Assembly: GCA_035235625.1 (NCBI GenBank)
Contig: CP141147.1
Span: forward strand, 28,068,756 to 28,132,755
Direction: 5' to 3'
Length of the DNA: 64,000 nucleotides
DNA from: Saururus chinensis
Taxonomy: Eukaryota > Streptophyta > Magnoliopsida > Piperales > Saururaceae
Numbering within the stretch: the first letter of the stretch is position 1; every line of letters begins with the position of its first letter. Positions 22,866 through 33,316 of this stretch are shown piece after piece. The notes below the pieces were generated by a model, which had not been told where the DNA came from, made no database searches, and was given only the letters and a program-made list of their open reading frames with translations. Both the position numbers and the translations under genes were made by a program.

Positions 22866-23329
22866 TATGGATTAAAGATCTGGATGACAAAAAAAAGGAG
22901 CAATGATTTAATCGGAGGAAGAAGCAATTTAGACAGAGGAAGAAAAAGAATAAAAAAAATAGAAAAAAAGAAAAAAATAGAAAAAAATTATCCAAAAATA
23001 TAAATTATGTAGATTTTATATGGATAAATAACAAAGTTGTCATACCTTCCTTCAAATAAAATCTGGTCACGGGAGCGTATCAATTTCTTCACGTTTATTT
23101 CCCCCCAACAAATGCTTAGTACCCCCCAAAAAACAAAAAAAATAAATTTTTTTATTACTCAGCCTCCCCTGTAGTCCCCATTATTTTACTTACTGCTCAC
23201 CCCAACACCATGTCTTCCTTCCTCTTCCTCTCCAGCACTGGTACCGGCTGCTGCCGAACACCTATTTATTTTCTTTTAATGACAAACAGGTGCACTAGCG
23301 GCCTGTGCATGGCCGTGGCTTCCTCCATC
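22866..23329. other. Low-complexity A-rich and mixed intergenic DNA
   Basis: An A/G-rich run (about 22900-22990) is followed by sequence without recognisable genes. Confidence 0.35.
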
Positions 23330-23953
23330 CTCCCCTTTGCACACAATCCCCTTATGAGGTGCTCATAGCTCTTTTGACTTGGGAAAAACATTTAATCGCC
23401 ATGGCCAATCTCAAGACCTGCAAACCATCACAAACCCTTTTCTTAGGGCACAATTCCTTGATCACATCCCCAACCACTGATGCCTTTGCGTCATTATGTC
23501 TTGCATTTTGTCGAGCATTCCCTCTCGATAACAAGACAACAACAATGTGAACCTTTGCAGTCTTTGCTCCTATAATTTCCCCAAAAATGGCCAACTAGGC
23601 CTTTGCCCTTGCAACTTGTAGGCCAGCCAGATCTGCAAGTTGATGGTGGGAAACACCGGGCAAATCCCTCAGGAGCACAACAGTTAGACAATCTCAACTC
23701 CCAAGTCGACCTTCTCTAATTGCACGCAAGCTCTGATGAGCAAGTCGAAGACAAATGGCGCCGAGTCGCAGGTTTGGGCCAAGGCCTTGATGATCTCAGC
23801 CGGTTTGAATGCATAGAGGGTGGCATAGATGAGGCATTGGGTGGAGGATCGAAGGCGGGAGCGGGCGAGGATGTGGATGAGGGTGGAGTAGGATATAGAG
23901 CCGAGGTGGCAGAGGGCCTTGCGGCTTGACCAGAGGTAGAAGCGAAGGCAAGA
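23330..23953 (-). pseudogene. P-class PPR gene fragment, decayed
   Basis: Translation of the minus strand from 23953 downward gives the typical start of a mitochondrial or plastid pentatricopeptide-repeat protein: LRFYLWSSRKAL, then HILARSRLRS, then APFVFDLLIRACVQLEKVDLG. The next stretch still shows PPR-like segments in changing frames (ICPVFPTINLQ, GEIIGAKTAKVH, CYREGMLDKMQDIMTQ, VIKELCPKKRV), so several frameshifts and stops break it. PPR proteins bind organelle RNA. The 5' end is cut off at the boundary of the Copia element at 23954, and no PPR sequence resumes beyond its other end at 28649. A working product is very unlikely. Confidence 0.6.
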
Positions 23954-24746
23954 TGTTGGGATGTTCTATAGAAAATTCCTAATGTCCAACTTCGTATGTC
24001 AACAAAATAAATGCAACAAATATATCACCAAATAACCAAGCTAAATAGATAAAGAGACACAGAATTTTAACGTGGAAAAATCTATCAAATCAAGGGTAAA
24101 AAACCACAGGGCGAATCAGCCCAATCAAGCAATCCACTATGATAAGTTTAATACAACTACAATTAAACTTTCAAAGAGGTTTAATTCTCCCTCTTACAGA
24201 TCAATTCTTTATCATAAAGATAAACAAAAAACATAGATTATGGAGAACTTGAGAAGTCGCTGAGTCTTCTCTTTTTCTCCCCTTGCACAAAAGATGCACC
24301 CTTGAATTCTAAAAAACTGATCTGAATAATTGGGATGAAGATGATGAATCTCTTGTTCCAATGTCACTCACAGGTACAAATCCTCTCTTACAGTTGCCCA
24401 CCTCTATCCTTGTTCATGCACAGCAAGGAAGAAAACTTCTTTGTTTTACACACAGAACAAAAACTTTGCCTCAGTTTCGTTGAAGATGCACTATGTTTGC
24501 CTTTGGTATCATTTTCCCATGAACAACCAAAAAAACTTTGGTTACTATTTCATTATTTATCACATACTTTACTTCATTCACAACAAAACCGGGACGGGAT
24601 AGAATTTTGACTATGCACGTCTCCCACATACAAAACCGTTTAACTTTTGTATTCATCATCTTCCAAAATCATGTTGTGTCTGGATTCCTTGGGCATATCA
24701 ACTCCTGGGTGGGGCCCACTCATGGGGTGGACCCCAAACTACAACA
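23954..24746 (-). repeat. 3' LTR of the minus-strand Copia element
   Basis: 793 bp, bounded at the left by TGTTGGG and at the right by ACAACA next to the polypurine tract. It is homologous to 27963-28648. Confidence 0.75.
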
Positions 24747-27700
24747 ATCTCCCCCTCCAGCCCATGAGGGAGACTCACCCTGACACAGAGACTCAGTGTG
24801 AGTCCATGCCAGTCATTTCAATGCAAAGATCATGTTTGTCTCTTGAAACTGTCTTCGTAGCAAAAGAATTGTTCAAACTCTTCTTTAGATTTGCAATCTT
24901 GGCACTGTCCTTCCCTACAATCAATATGTCATCAACATAAAGTAATAAAATTATGAAATCATTCTCACCAAACTATTTGATGAAGACATAATTATTACAA
25001 ATAGATTTCTTGTAGCCAAATATTTCCATGAAAGATTCAAATTTCTTGTACCATTGCCTAGGAGCTTGTTTAAGGTCATATAAGCTTTTCTTCAATTTGC
25101 ACACCATCTATTTCTTCCCCTTTACTACAAACTATTCACGCTGCTCCATGTAAATTGTTTCATCCAAATTACCATGAAGAAATACAGTCTTCACATCTAA
25201 TTGTTCAACTTCTGAATCAATACTTGCAGCTAATGCCAAAACAACTCTAATTGAAGACATTTTCACTATCGGAGCAAATATTTCATCAAAATCAATGCAT
25301 TTCTTTTGGCCAAAGCCCTTCACTACCAATCTTGCATTATACCTTGGTTGTGAATTATTTTCATTATGCTTGATTCGGTAAACCCACTTATTCTGCAATG
25401 CTCTCCTCTCCTTGGGAAGATCCACTAACTCATAGGTGTGGTTGTCATGCAGAGACTTCATTTCATCTTCCATGGCTTTCATCCACTTTTCCTTCTCACT
25501 ATGAGCTTTTGCTTTACAGAAATTTTTTGGTTCTATACTTTCAATATTTGTCACATATTCTGATGATTTGTATTTGGTGGAGGGAACAGGTTTTCGAGTG
25601 GACCCTCTCAAATTTGTTGGCTCTCCCTACTCAGAAGCCTCTTGTTCCTGCTCAATATTATCATTATCAAAATAATCATCATTAGTCTCATGAATAATTT
25701 CATCCTCACCTCAATTGTCACTAGGCAAATATGTCAATTCTTTAATCTCTAACTCTTCATCCTGAGTCACCTCATTTTCTGGAACTGTGGTTGATGATTC
25801 ATTTACTCTTGTAAGACCTTCCTGAGTTTTCTTCTGAATGACTTCATCTTTTCTAAAATCTTCAACTGTTTGATCCTCTCTAAAAACAGCATCCCTACTG
25901 TGAATCACATTCATGTTCTTCAGATCCCATAGTTTGTATCCAAACTTATCATTTCCATAACTCAGAAATATGTACTCTATAGATTTCTTATCTAACTTAG
26001 CCCTCTGTTCTTTAGGCACATGTGTAAATGTCTTGCACCCAAATGCTCTCAAATGAGAGTAATTCACTTCTCTTCCACTCCGGACTCTCTCTGGTATGTC
26101 ACTTTCGAAAGCATATGTGTGAGACCTGTTAATTAAGTAGCAAGTTGTGTCAACTGCCTCACCCCTTTAGCTCTTAGGCAACTTTGCTAAAAATAGCATA
26201 CTTCTGATTCTCTCTGAGATTGTCCTATTCATCCTCTCAGCCACTCCATTATGTTGAGGAGTATAAAAAACTGTCTTCTCATACCTAATCTCATGTTTAC
26301 TACAATACTCATCAAATTTTGTAGAACAATACTCACCACCATTGTCACTTCTAAAGCACTTCAATTCCTTATTAGTTTCTTTCTCAACCATGACATTAAA
26401 GTTCTTAAAGATGTCAAACACTTCACTCTTATTCTTCATACCATAAGCCCATACCTTTTTAGAAGCATCATTAATGAAAGTAACATAATAACTAGAACTA
26501 CCAAGAGATTTTACCTCCATAGGACCACACACATCTGAAGTATGTCATGTGTTGCTTGCCCATCAAACAATGATCACAAGGGCTAATTGAAGTACCCTTG
26601 ACCTTGGAAAGTAGATTTTGCTTCTTCATAATATCTAGTCCCTTCTCACTTATATGACCCAATCGATGGTGCCAAAAGTTAATGGTGAACTCATTTGAGG
26701 AGACATTAACCTCCCCTTAAACTAGACTAGTTTCAATTTTGTATAAGCTACAATACTTCTTTTCCTTAGCCACAACTAAAGAACCTTTTACCAATTTACA
26801 CACTCCCTAAGAGAAGTGTGACCCAAAGCCTTAATCATTAAGTACACCTGTAGACAATAAATTTATTTTGAGATCTGGAATATGCCTGACATTCTTTAAC
26901 CATAACATGTAACCTGTGTTAGTCACAATATGCACGTCACCCTGACCAATGATCTTCAAGGTACCACTATTGCCTATCTTCACTTAGCCCAAATCTGCTG
27001 ATTGGTAGGTAAAAAAGAAATCCTAATTAGGAGTAGCATGAAATGATGCATCTGAGTCAACTACCCAACTAGCATCACAACTGGCTGCTAAGCATTCATT
27101 CTCACAGTCAATCATAATTATCAAGTCATCCTAAATAACATTGGCATCTTGTCCACCCTTTTCATTATTGTCTTTCTTTTTTTATCTTTCTTGAGTTTTC
27201 AATAGTCCTTAATATGACTTGTCTTGTCACAATAGTAGTATTTCAAGTTCTTCCTAGACTTGGATTTGCTTCTACTATTGTCCTTTTTAAAATTGTCCTT
27301 GGTTTTTGATCTGCCCCTATTTTCCTCTGACACTAAGGTTTGAGACCCATAAGCTGGCTTCAAGGACTTTCTTTTCAATTCTTCATTCAGCAAATTGCTT
27401 GTCACTATGGCTATTGTCAACTTCTCATCTGGAGCTGAATTGTTTAAGGAAATAACTAGTGTCTCCCAACTGTCTGGCAAAGAACTAAGAAATAGAATAG
27501 CCTGCCACTCATCATCTAAAGTCATTTTCATTCTGGCAAGTTGGCTGATTATATTTTTCATTTCATTCAGGTGTTCCCCAACACTACCTTCATCCTTAAA
27601 CTTCAAATTGACCAATTTCTTTATCAGAAAAATTTTGTTACCTGCAGTCTTTCTTTCATACACTTCAATAAGCTTATCCCAAATTGCCTTTGCAGACAAT

Positions 27701-27962
27701 TCATCAACTACATGGTGGTACACAACTTCATCTACCCACTATCTCAAACAAGCCATAGCCTTTTAATTTAGTGTTGTCCAATCTTTTTTAGTCATCTCTG
27801 TACGTTTTACACCTGTAATAAGGTCATACAAATCATTGGAATAAAGGAGATCTATCATTTTTCCTTCCAATAATTTTAATTATTTCCATCAAGAGAAATC
27901 ATCTTTATGTATTTATCCTCTATTATTGTTAAAATAAAAAATAACCTCACTCTGATACCACT

Positions 27963-28648
27963 TGTTGGGATGTTCTATAGAAAATTCCTAATGTCCAACT
28001 TCGTATTTCAACAAAATAAACACATCAAAAATATCACCAAACAACCAAGCAAAATAGATAAAGAGACACATAATTTTAATGCGGAAAAATCCCTCAAATC
28101 AAAGGTCAAAAACCACAAGGTGAATCAGCCAAGCAAGCAATCCACTATGATAAGGTTTAATATAACTACAATTAAACCTTCAAAGAGGTTTAATTTTCCT
28201 TCTTACAGATCAATATTTTATCATAACGATAAACAAAAAACATATATTATAGAGAACATGAGAAGTCGCAGAGTCTTCTCTTTTTCTCCTATTGTATAAA
28301 AGATGCACTCTTGAACTCTGAAAAACTGATATAAATAACTGAGATGAAGATGATGAAAGTATCTCCGGTTCCGGTGTCACTCGTAGGCACAAATCCTCTC
28401 TTACGGTTGCCCACCTCTATCTCTGTTCATGCATAGTAAGGAAGAAAACTTCTCTATTTTACACAGAGAACAAAAACTTTGCCTCAGTATCATTGAAGAT
28501 GCACTCTGTTTGCCTTGGTTTCATTTTTTCATGAATAACTAAAAAATACTTTGGTTACTATTTCATTATTTATCATCTTCCAAAATCATGTTGCATTTAA
28601 ATTCATTGGGCATATCAACTCGTAGGTGGGGCCCACTCATGGACAACA
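27963..28648 (-). repeat. 5' LTR of the minus-strand Copia element
   Basis: 686 bp and shorter than its partner. It is adjacent to the primer-binding site at 27953-27960. Confidence 0.75.
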
Positions 28649-29094
28649 CGACCGAGGGAGACTTGGGCAGCCACGGTAAGAAAGGATTTTACCGGTGCTG
28701 AGAAGTTAGTCCTACCGGAGTGGGAAGCTGATATCACCGGCGTTAGAGTAGGGAGAATTTGTTGGATGTAAAATATTAGTAGGGTAAGGTGGGTGTACAT
28801 AAGCAATTTTTTAATTTTAATTAGGGTGTAAAAAGTTTGGGGCCTAACTATTTATTGGGGGCGGAAATGGACGCATTCTTTCTTCAATTATTAAATTCGT
28901 ATACCCTTTTCAAGGCTACGTACGTATCTGCGCTATCACATCAGCATTGAACTCGCGCACGCGTTGGAGTGACCAAAGCGCACTTGCCCCATACGCCACC
29001 GACGCGCGAGAGTAAACAAATAATCGCCACGCCCGCTTTAAATGCATTGTGAGTTAACGTGGCGGGTTCCTATTGGTTCAAACCTGCAACATAA
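28649..29094. other. Intergenic DNA and CIPK promoter region
   Basis: No gene seen. The right part becomes GC-richer and holds the promoter motifs listed separately. Confidence 0.4.
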
Positions 29095-29103
29095 CTATAA
29101 AAC
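29057..29103 (+). promoter_or_regulatory. CIPK core promoter: ABRE-like, CCAAT and TATA motifs
   Basis: ACGTGGC (29057-29063) matches the ABA-response element core bound by bZIP factors. ATTGG, a reverse CCAAT box, follows at about 29072-29076, and CTATAAAAC at 29095-29103 is a well-placed TATA box. The order and spacing fit a stress-responsive promoter about 190 bp ahead of the favoured start. Regulation by ABA is an inference from the motif alone. Confidence 0.45.
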
Positions 29104-29231
29104 GTCCAAATAAATTCCCCGGAAACCGAATCGCTGACATCGGCCCCAGATTTCCCCGCCCTTCCGTCCAAATGGGCCTAACAGACCCATCCTAACCGTC
29201 TATCTTCCAATCTGACGGTCCAGATCTATTC

Positions 29232-30542
29232 TTGATTGCCCTTCGCCAAGTAGTCAGCTCGGAGCTCCAAACACCTCTCAGCCTCCACCCAATGCCCGAT
29301 TCCGCCGAGTCTCCGCCATGCTCCGAGCACCACTGCAAGCCCAAGACCCTTCTCGGCAGGTACGAGCTCGGGAGGCTTCTCGGCAGGGGCGCCACAGCCA
29401 AGGTTCGCCATGCTCGCCATCTCCCCACCGGCCGTAGCGTGGCCATTAAGACCATTTCTAGGCACGCCCTCCTCCAGCCGAGCCGCGCCACCCAGCTCAT
29501 ACGCGAGGTTGCAGCCCTCCGCCGCCTCCGTCAACACCCCCACGTCGTCCGCCTCCACGAGGTTCTGGCCACCCGTACCCACGTCCACTTCGTCATGGAC
29601 CACGCTGGAGGAGGAGAGCTCTTCTCTCTCCTATCTGCCCGCGGCCGCCTTCCGGAGAACCTCGCTCGCAGCTACCTCGTGCAGCTTGCCTCCGCCCTCG
29701 CCTACTGCCATGCCGCAGGGGTCTTCCACCGGGACCTCAAGCCGGAGAACCTCCTCCTGGACGAAAACAACAACCTCCTGGTCTTAGACTTCGGACTCTC
29801 AGCCGTGTCCGAGTCAGCTCTTAGACCCAACGAACTATTGTTACACACACTCTGTGGCACTCCGGCCTATGTTGCACCTGAAGTTCTGGCCAAGAAGGGT
29901 TACGACGGTGCCAAGGTGGACGTTTGGTCATGCGGGGTGATCTTGTTTGTGCTGAATGCAGGCTATTTGCCATTTAATGATGCTAATTTGATGGTAATGT
30001 ATGGGAAGATATATAAGGGGAAGTTTAGGTGCCCAAGTTGGACTTCTCCGGATATGCAAAGGATGATCGCTCGAATGTTGGACACGAACCCGGGCACCCG
30101 GATTACGGTTAATGAGATTCTGAATGACCCATGGCTTCAGAAGGTGGAGTTGAACCGACAGCTTGTGGTGGTACAGGAGGAGGGAAGGGATATGAATGCG
30201 TTTGATATCATTTCCTTCTCGTCCGGGTTGGATCTTTCATTGTTGTTTGGAGCGGAGGTGGAGAGGGAGAGGTTTGTCTTAGAGGAGGCAGCGGAGAGGG
30301 TGGTGGGGGCGGTGGAGGAAGCAGGCAGGAAGGAGAGGTTGGGAGTGAGGAGGGGGAAGAAGGGTTGGCGGGTGGAGGTGGAAGGCCTGAACGGGGAGTT
30401 CAGGGTGTCGGTTCAGGTGAGAGGGCTGGCGGAGGGGATAGTGGTGGTGGAGTTGACAAGGTGGGGCGGCGCTGCCGAGGGGTTGTGGCGGGAGAAGCTG
30501 TGGCCGGCTCTGGACGGGCTGGTCCATAGGAGGCCAGCATGA
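29232..30542 (+). CDS. CBL-interacting protein kinase (CIPK / SnRK3), intronless
   Basis: Ser/Thr kinase that couples calcium sensors of the CBL family to ion transport and stress signalling. The frame from 29232 encodes 436 aa. I favour the second in-frame ATG at 29292 (416 aa), because the added 20 residues look like leader sequence and family members start shortly before the kinase domain. In the 416-aa numbering: glycine-rich loop about 30-38 (LGRGATAKV), Lys53 (VAIKTI), HRDLKPEN 146-153, DFG 166-168, activation segment to APE 195-197, the CBL-binding NAF/FISL motif 301-319 (MNAFDIISFSSGLDLSLLF), and the PP2C-interaction region about 333-366. All catalytic residues are present and no intron is needed, as in the intron-poor CIPK clade (CIPK5/14/25-like by eye). 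The 3' end is GC- and purine-rich. Probably functional. Confidence 0.95.
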   Translation: MIALRQVVSSELQTPLSLHPMPDSAESPPCSEHHCKPKTLLGRYELGRLLGRGATAKVRHARHLPTGRSVAIKTISRHALLQPSRATQLIREVAALRRLRQHPHVVRLHEVLATRTHVHFVMDHAGGGELFSLLSARGRLPENLARSYLVQLASALAYCHAAGVFHRDLKPENLLLDENNNLLVLDFGLSAVSESALRPNELLLHTLCGTPAYVAPEVLAKKGYDGAKVDVWSCGVILFVLNAGYLPFNDANLMVMYGKIYKGKFRCPSWTSPDMQRMIARMLDTNPGTRITVNEILNDPWLQKVELNRQLVVVQEEGRDMNAFDIISFSSGLDLSLLFGAEVERERFVLEEAAERVVGAVEEAGRKERLGVRRGKKGWRVEVEGLNGEFRVSVQVRGLAEGIVVVELTRWGGAAEGLWREKLWPALDGLVHRRPA

Positions 30543-31790
30543 TGTGCATGCGCACTCCTAAAATTTATTTCCTCGGTCCAGGACCATCTTGAATTTCCAG
30601 CTTAGGGACCATCTTTAATTTTCGGGTTATTTGTAATTTTTTTTATGAATATAGGCATTATTGTTATATTGTTGGATACCAAATAACTATTTTATCATTA
30701 TTTTTTTCTTTCCACCCCATATTTTAGGGATGAAAAGTCTGATACCCCATATTATCCATCCCACCCCACAGTCGATAGATAATTACTGGCCCGATTACCG
30801 ACTATATATGTTAAGGGGTGGGCTGGATTAAGTAAGGGGAGTAGACTCATCATCTTGCTATTTTAACAAGCCTACTTTGCTATACATTGAGGATAAATAT
30901 TTACTGAGCCTATTTTGCTATACATTGAGGATAAATATTTACTAATAATATTCAAGGGGGTGGGCTAGCTAAAATAAGGAGTGAAAAACTTCTTATCTTT
31001 CTTCGTGAGGGGCAATCAGTTTTTAGCTTTTATTTTGTTTGTTTGTCCATCATCAAAGTAACAATGATAATCATCATATTGCAATAAGCCCCACTGTGAG
31101 GTTACCAGTTTATACTTAAAGCTCCTCATCTTAATGTTGAGTAGTGTGAAGTCAAACTGCTAATTATGTGTACACCTATTTTTCGAAGAACAAAGAGGGG
31201 AAAAGTTCTCATTCTTGTATCCTACAGCTTTGTGACACAAGGCAACTCTGTTAGTTGGCCTATGCAGTATTGCACGGCACTCCTGACTTCACTACTCCTT
31301 TTAAGTGAAGCAATGCTAAGAATAAACCCAAAGAGTAAAGTTTCAAGTAATTGAAGCTAAAGCTTGGAGATTGGAGCTTGATGGTTGAATTACAATGAGG
31401 ATTTAAAGAGTTGTCTGTATATGTACAAGAAATAACGAATGGAAGGATATTGAAGAGTCTACACTATAATTTGGATATTTGTCTACTCGAGGTCTCATTT
31501 CACTCGAAGAAGACCGTAACATATACGTTGCGCATAAATACAAGGGGAAGCTTTTAGAAAGATTCTAGGCTATTTTACGTATAGATAAGATATGTACCAG
31601 TTGGAAAAAAATGAAAACGAAGATACCAGAAATAGCGTCCCAGTTGGAAATGGTGGGCTGCCATTTCCTTCTTTTGGAGATGCTACAGGGGACGTTATTT
31701 GGCAATAATATCCCACATTGGAAATGCTCTTAGATATCTAATATACGTTCTTTATTCTTTATTGTTGTCACGTTAGGGAAACGGTAAGAC
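30543..31790. other. CIPK 3' flank and intergenic DNA
   Basis: No gene seen. It probably holds the CIPK 3' UTR and polyadenylation region. A short tandem repeat is listed separately. Confidence 0.35.
30869..30944. repeat. Two-copy 38-bp tandem repeat
   Basis: Two nearly identical 38-bp units start at 30869 and 30907 (AGCCTACTTTGCTATACATT, then AGCCTATTTTGCTATACATT, each continuing with GAGGATAAATATTTACT). They differ at about two positions, so the duplication is young. It lies 330-400 bp downstream of the CIPK stop codon. Confidence 0.8.
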
Positions 31791-31792
31791 AT

Positions 31793-32225
31793 GAAAAGCA
31801 TTTTCTATGCTCTCTCCTACTGACGGTGAGCCTAGTGTAAAGAATGCATAGGAGTCATCCATTCAAAATATGAGTGGTGCATATGTTAGCGCATATAAAT
31901 GTTAGGGCCAATGATGCTAAAAGGTACTAACACACATGCCATCTATTTTAAAGAAGTGTTTTCTATGCTCCACTCGGAGCGTGAGCTAAGTGTAAAGAAC
32001 GCCTGGTAGCTGTCTGATCTTAAGATCGATGGCGCACATGTTAGCGCACGTTAGCGTAAGTTGATCTTAAGTTCAGACAGCTTTTAAGCATTCCTTATGC
32101 TTAGCTCACACTAAAGAGGGAACATAAAAAATGCTTCCCTATTTTAAATATCAATAGCTCCACTGCTCTTATGCATTCTTTATGCTAAGTTCACTGAATA
32201 AGAAACATAAAAAATGCTTACTAAG
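31793..32225. mobile_element. Cluster of hairpin MITEs with GCATTTTTTATG-type ends
   Basis: The clearest member (about 31958-32152) pairs AGTGTTTTCTATGCTCC and GTGAGCTAAGTGTAAAG at the left with TTAGCTCACACTAAAG and GGAACATAAAAAATGCTTCC at the right. Its inner arms contain GTTAGCGCACGTTAGCG. A degraded copy precedes it (about 31793-31940) and a partial right arm follows (about 32170-32225). Related arms occur near 51937 and 58861-58920. No coding capacity. Confidence 0.5.
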
Positions 32226-32511
32226 TTACTAACACATGAAGGGCTGATAACAAATTTCAACAAGCACATTCAAGTGCATGTTAAAACTTTCCACGCTTGA
32301 ATCATTTTCACGTATTTGCAAAAGCTTTATCTCAAAGGTACGAAATCGTATAGGTCAAATGATATCAGTTGATCCGTACTTTTTAGAGTAAAAATGATGA
32401 CCTCTTAACTCAAACAATTTGCAGCCTTGTTAGAATTCTGCCAGAAAACGATTGGCTCAGAGGACTTGTACAATTACAGCAACTTTGAAGATACTTATCA
32501 ACAAACAAATA

Positions 32512-32613
32512 CTCCATCCGTCCTACATTAATAAACCTATTTATTTTTCAAAATGAATTAAGCTTAACTTATTTTCAAAAATCAAATAGAATTATTAATA
32601 GGGGACGAAGGGA
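32512..32613. mobile_element. Stowaway-like MITE, short type
   Basis: 102 bp with CTCCATCCGTCCTACATTAA at the left and TTAATAGGGGACGAAGGGAA at the right. The body contains the short-type core AATAAACCTATTTATTTTTC and its inverted partner. Confidence 0.6.
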
Positions 32614-33316
32614 ATATCACAATTTGTATAGGAACAAAGGACAAATTTGTGAAGTAATTTAGACTACGGTACCAAAAGGGTCTCCAGGCACTTCGATCGA
32701 CCCATCATACACGAATTGGTGGTTATTTGAAGAGCTTTGATGCTAGAATGTTGTACTTATGCACTAGCTAACATCCCAAGATTACTCGACTAGAAGTTTT
32801 GAAGGTTCCCCGGATTTTCTTTTTCAACAAGGCAGGATAAATTAGCAAGAAAACTCATCATTAATTTTGTTCAGGACATACACATCCTAATTCTTAGGAG
32901 AAAAAAATTATTTCACCAATAGTTTTTGGGAGCATTCAATGCATTTTAATTCATCAAATTATGACAAATTTATTACTGATTGAAACATGTTTACTGCATC
33001 AGCAGCAATTTATTACACGCGCTAATGTGTTCCAACAAGTTCCCAAATACAAGGATTGCATATACTTTCCACCAATCAGCCCCTTGCACAATGTCTAATG
33101 TAAAATCGCATAAGTTTCAACATTATCACAAATAAGAAATTGGGACAGAAGATCTTTTCTTATAAATAGCTGTGTAATTAGGAGAGTTTCAATGTGGTAA
33201 TGTCTCCTTTTCTAGTAACAAAATACTATATGTAATCAGTATATTAGCATAACCAACCTTAAAATTTGAAAAGCATGTATAAATATTTACATGATATAAA
33301 AATTACCAAAAATTCA
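32614..33316. other. Intergenic DNA, no gene seen
   Basis: AT-rich sequence between the MITE and the end of the LSF2-like pseudogene. Confidence 0.35.

Larger units (their letters stand above)
23954..28648 (-). mobile_element. Fossil Ty1/Copia retrotransposon (Tork-like), minus strand
   Basis: An LTR element of about 4.7 kb. The two LTRs (23954-24746 and 27963-28648) start TGTTGGGATGTTC and end CAACA on the plus strand and are clearly homologous over their length. The 5' LTR lies at the right. The primer-binding site complement TGATACCA is at 27953-27960, and the polypurine tract is at about 24747-24756. Parts in minus order are gag (about 27723-27199, with a zinc-knuckle-like end), integrase (about 26540-25710) and reverse transcriptase (about 25611-24800). 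The internal region is only about 3.2 kb and RNase H is not seen. It is broken, with several breaks. LTR divergence suggests an age of some million years. Flanking bases CAAGA and CGACC do not match as a target duplication. Confidence 0.85.

Noticed and set aside
22446-22995. Several open frames of 66-82 codons on both strands
   Set aside because: Artefacts of purine-rich low-complexity DNA and the tandem duplication.
29226-29603. Open frames on the minus strand opposite the CIPK gene
   Set aside because: Shadows of the GC-rich CIPK coding strand.
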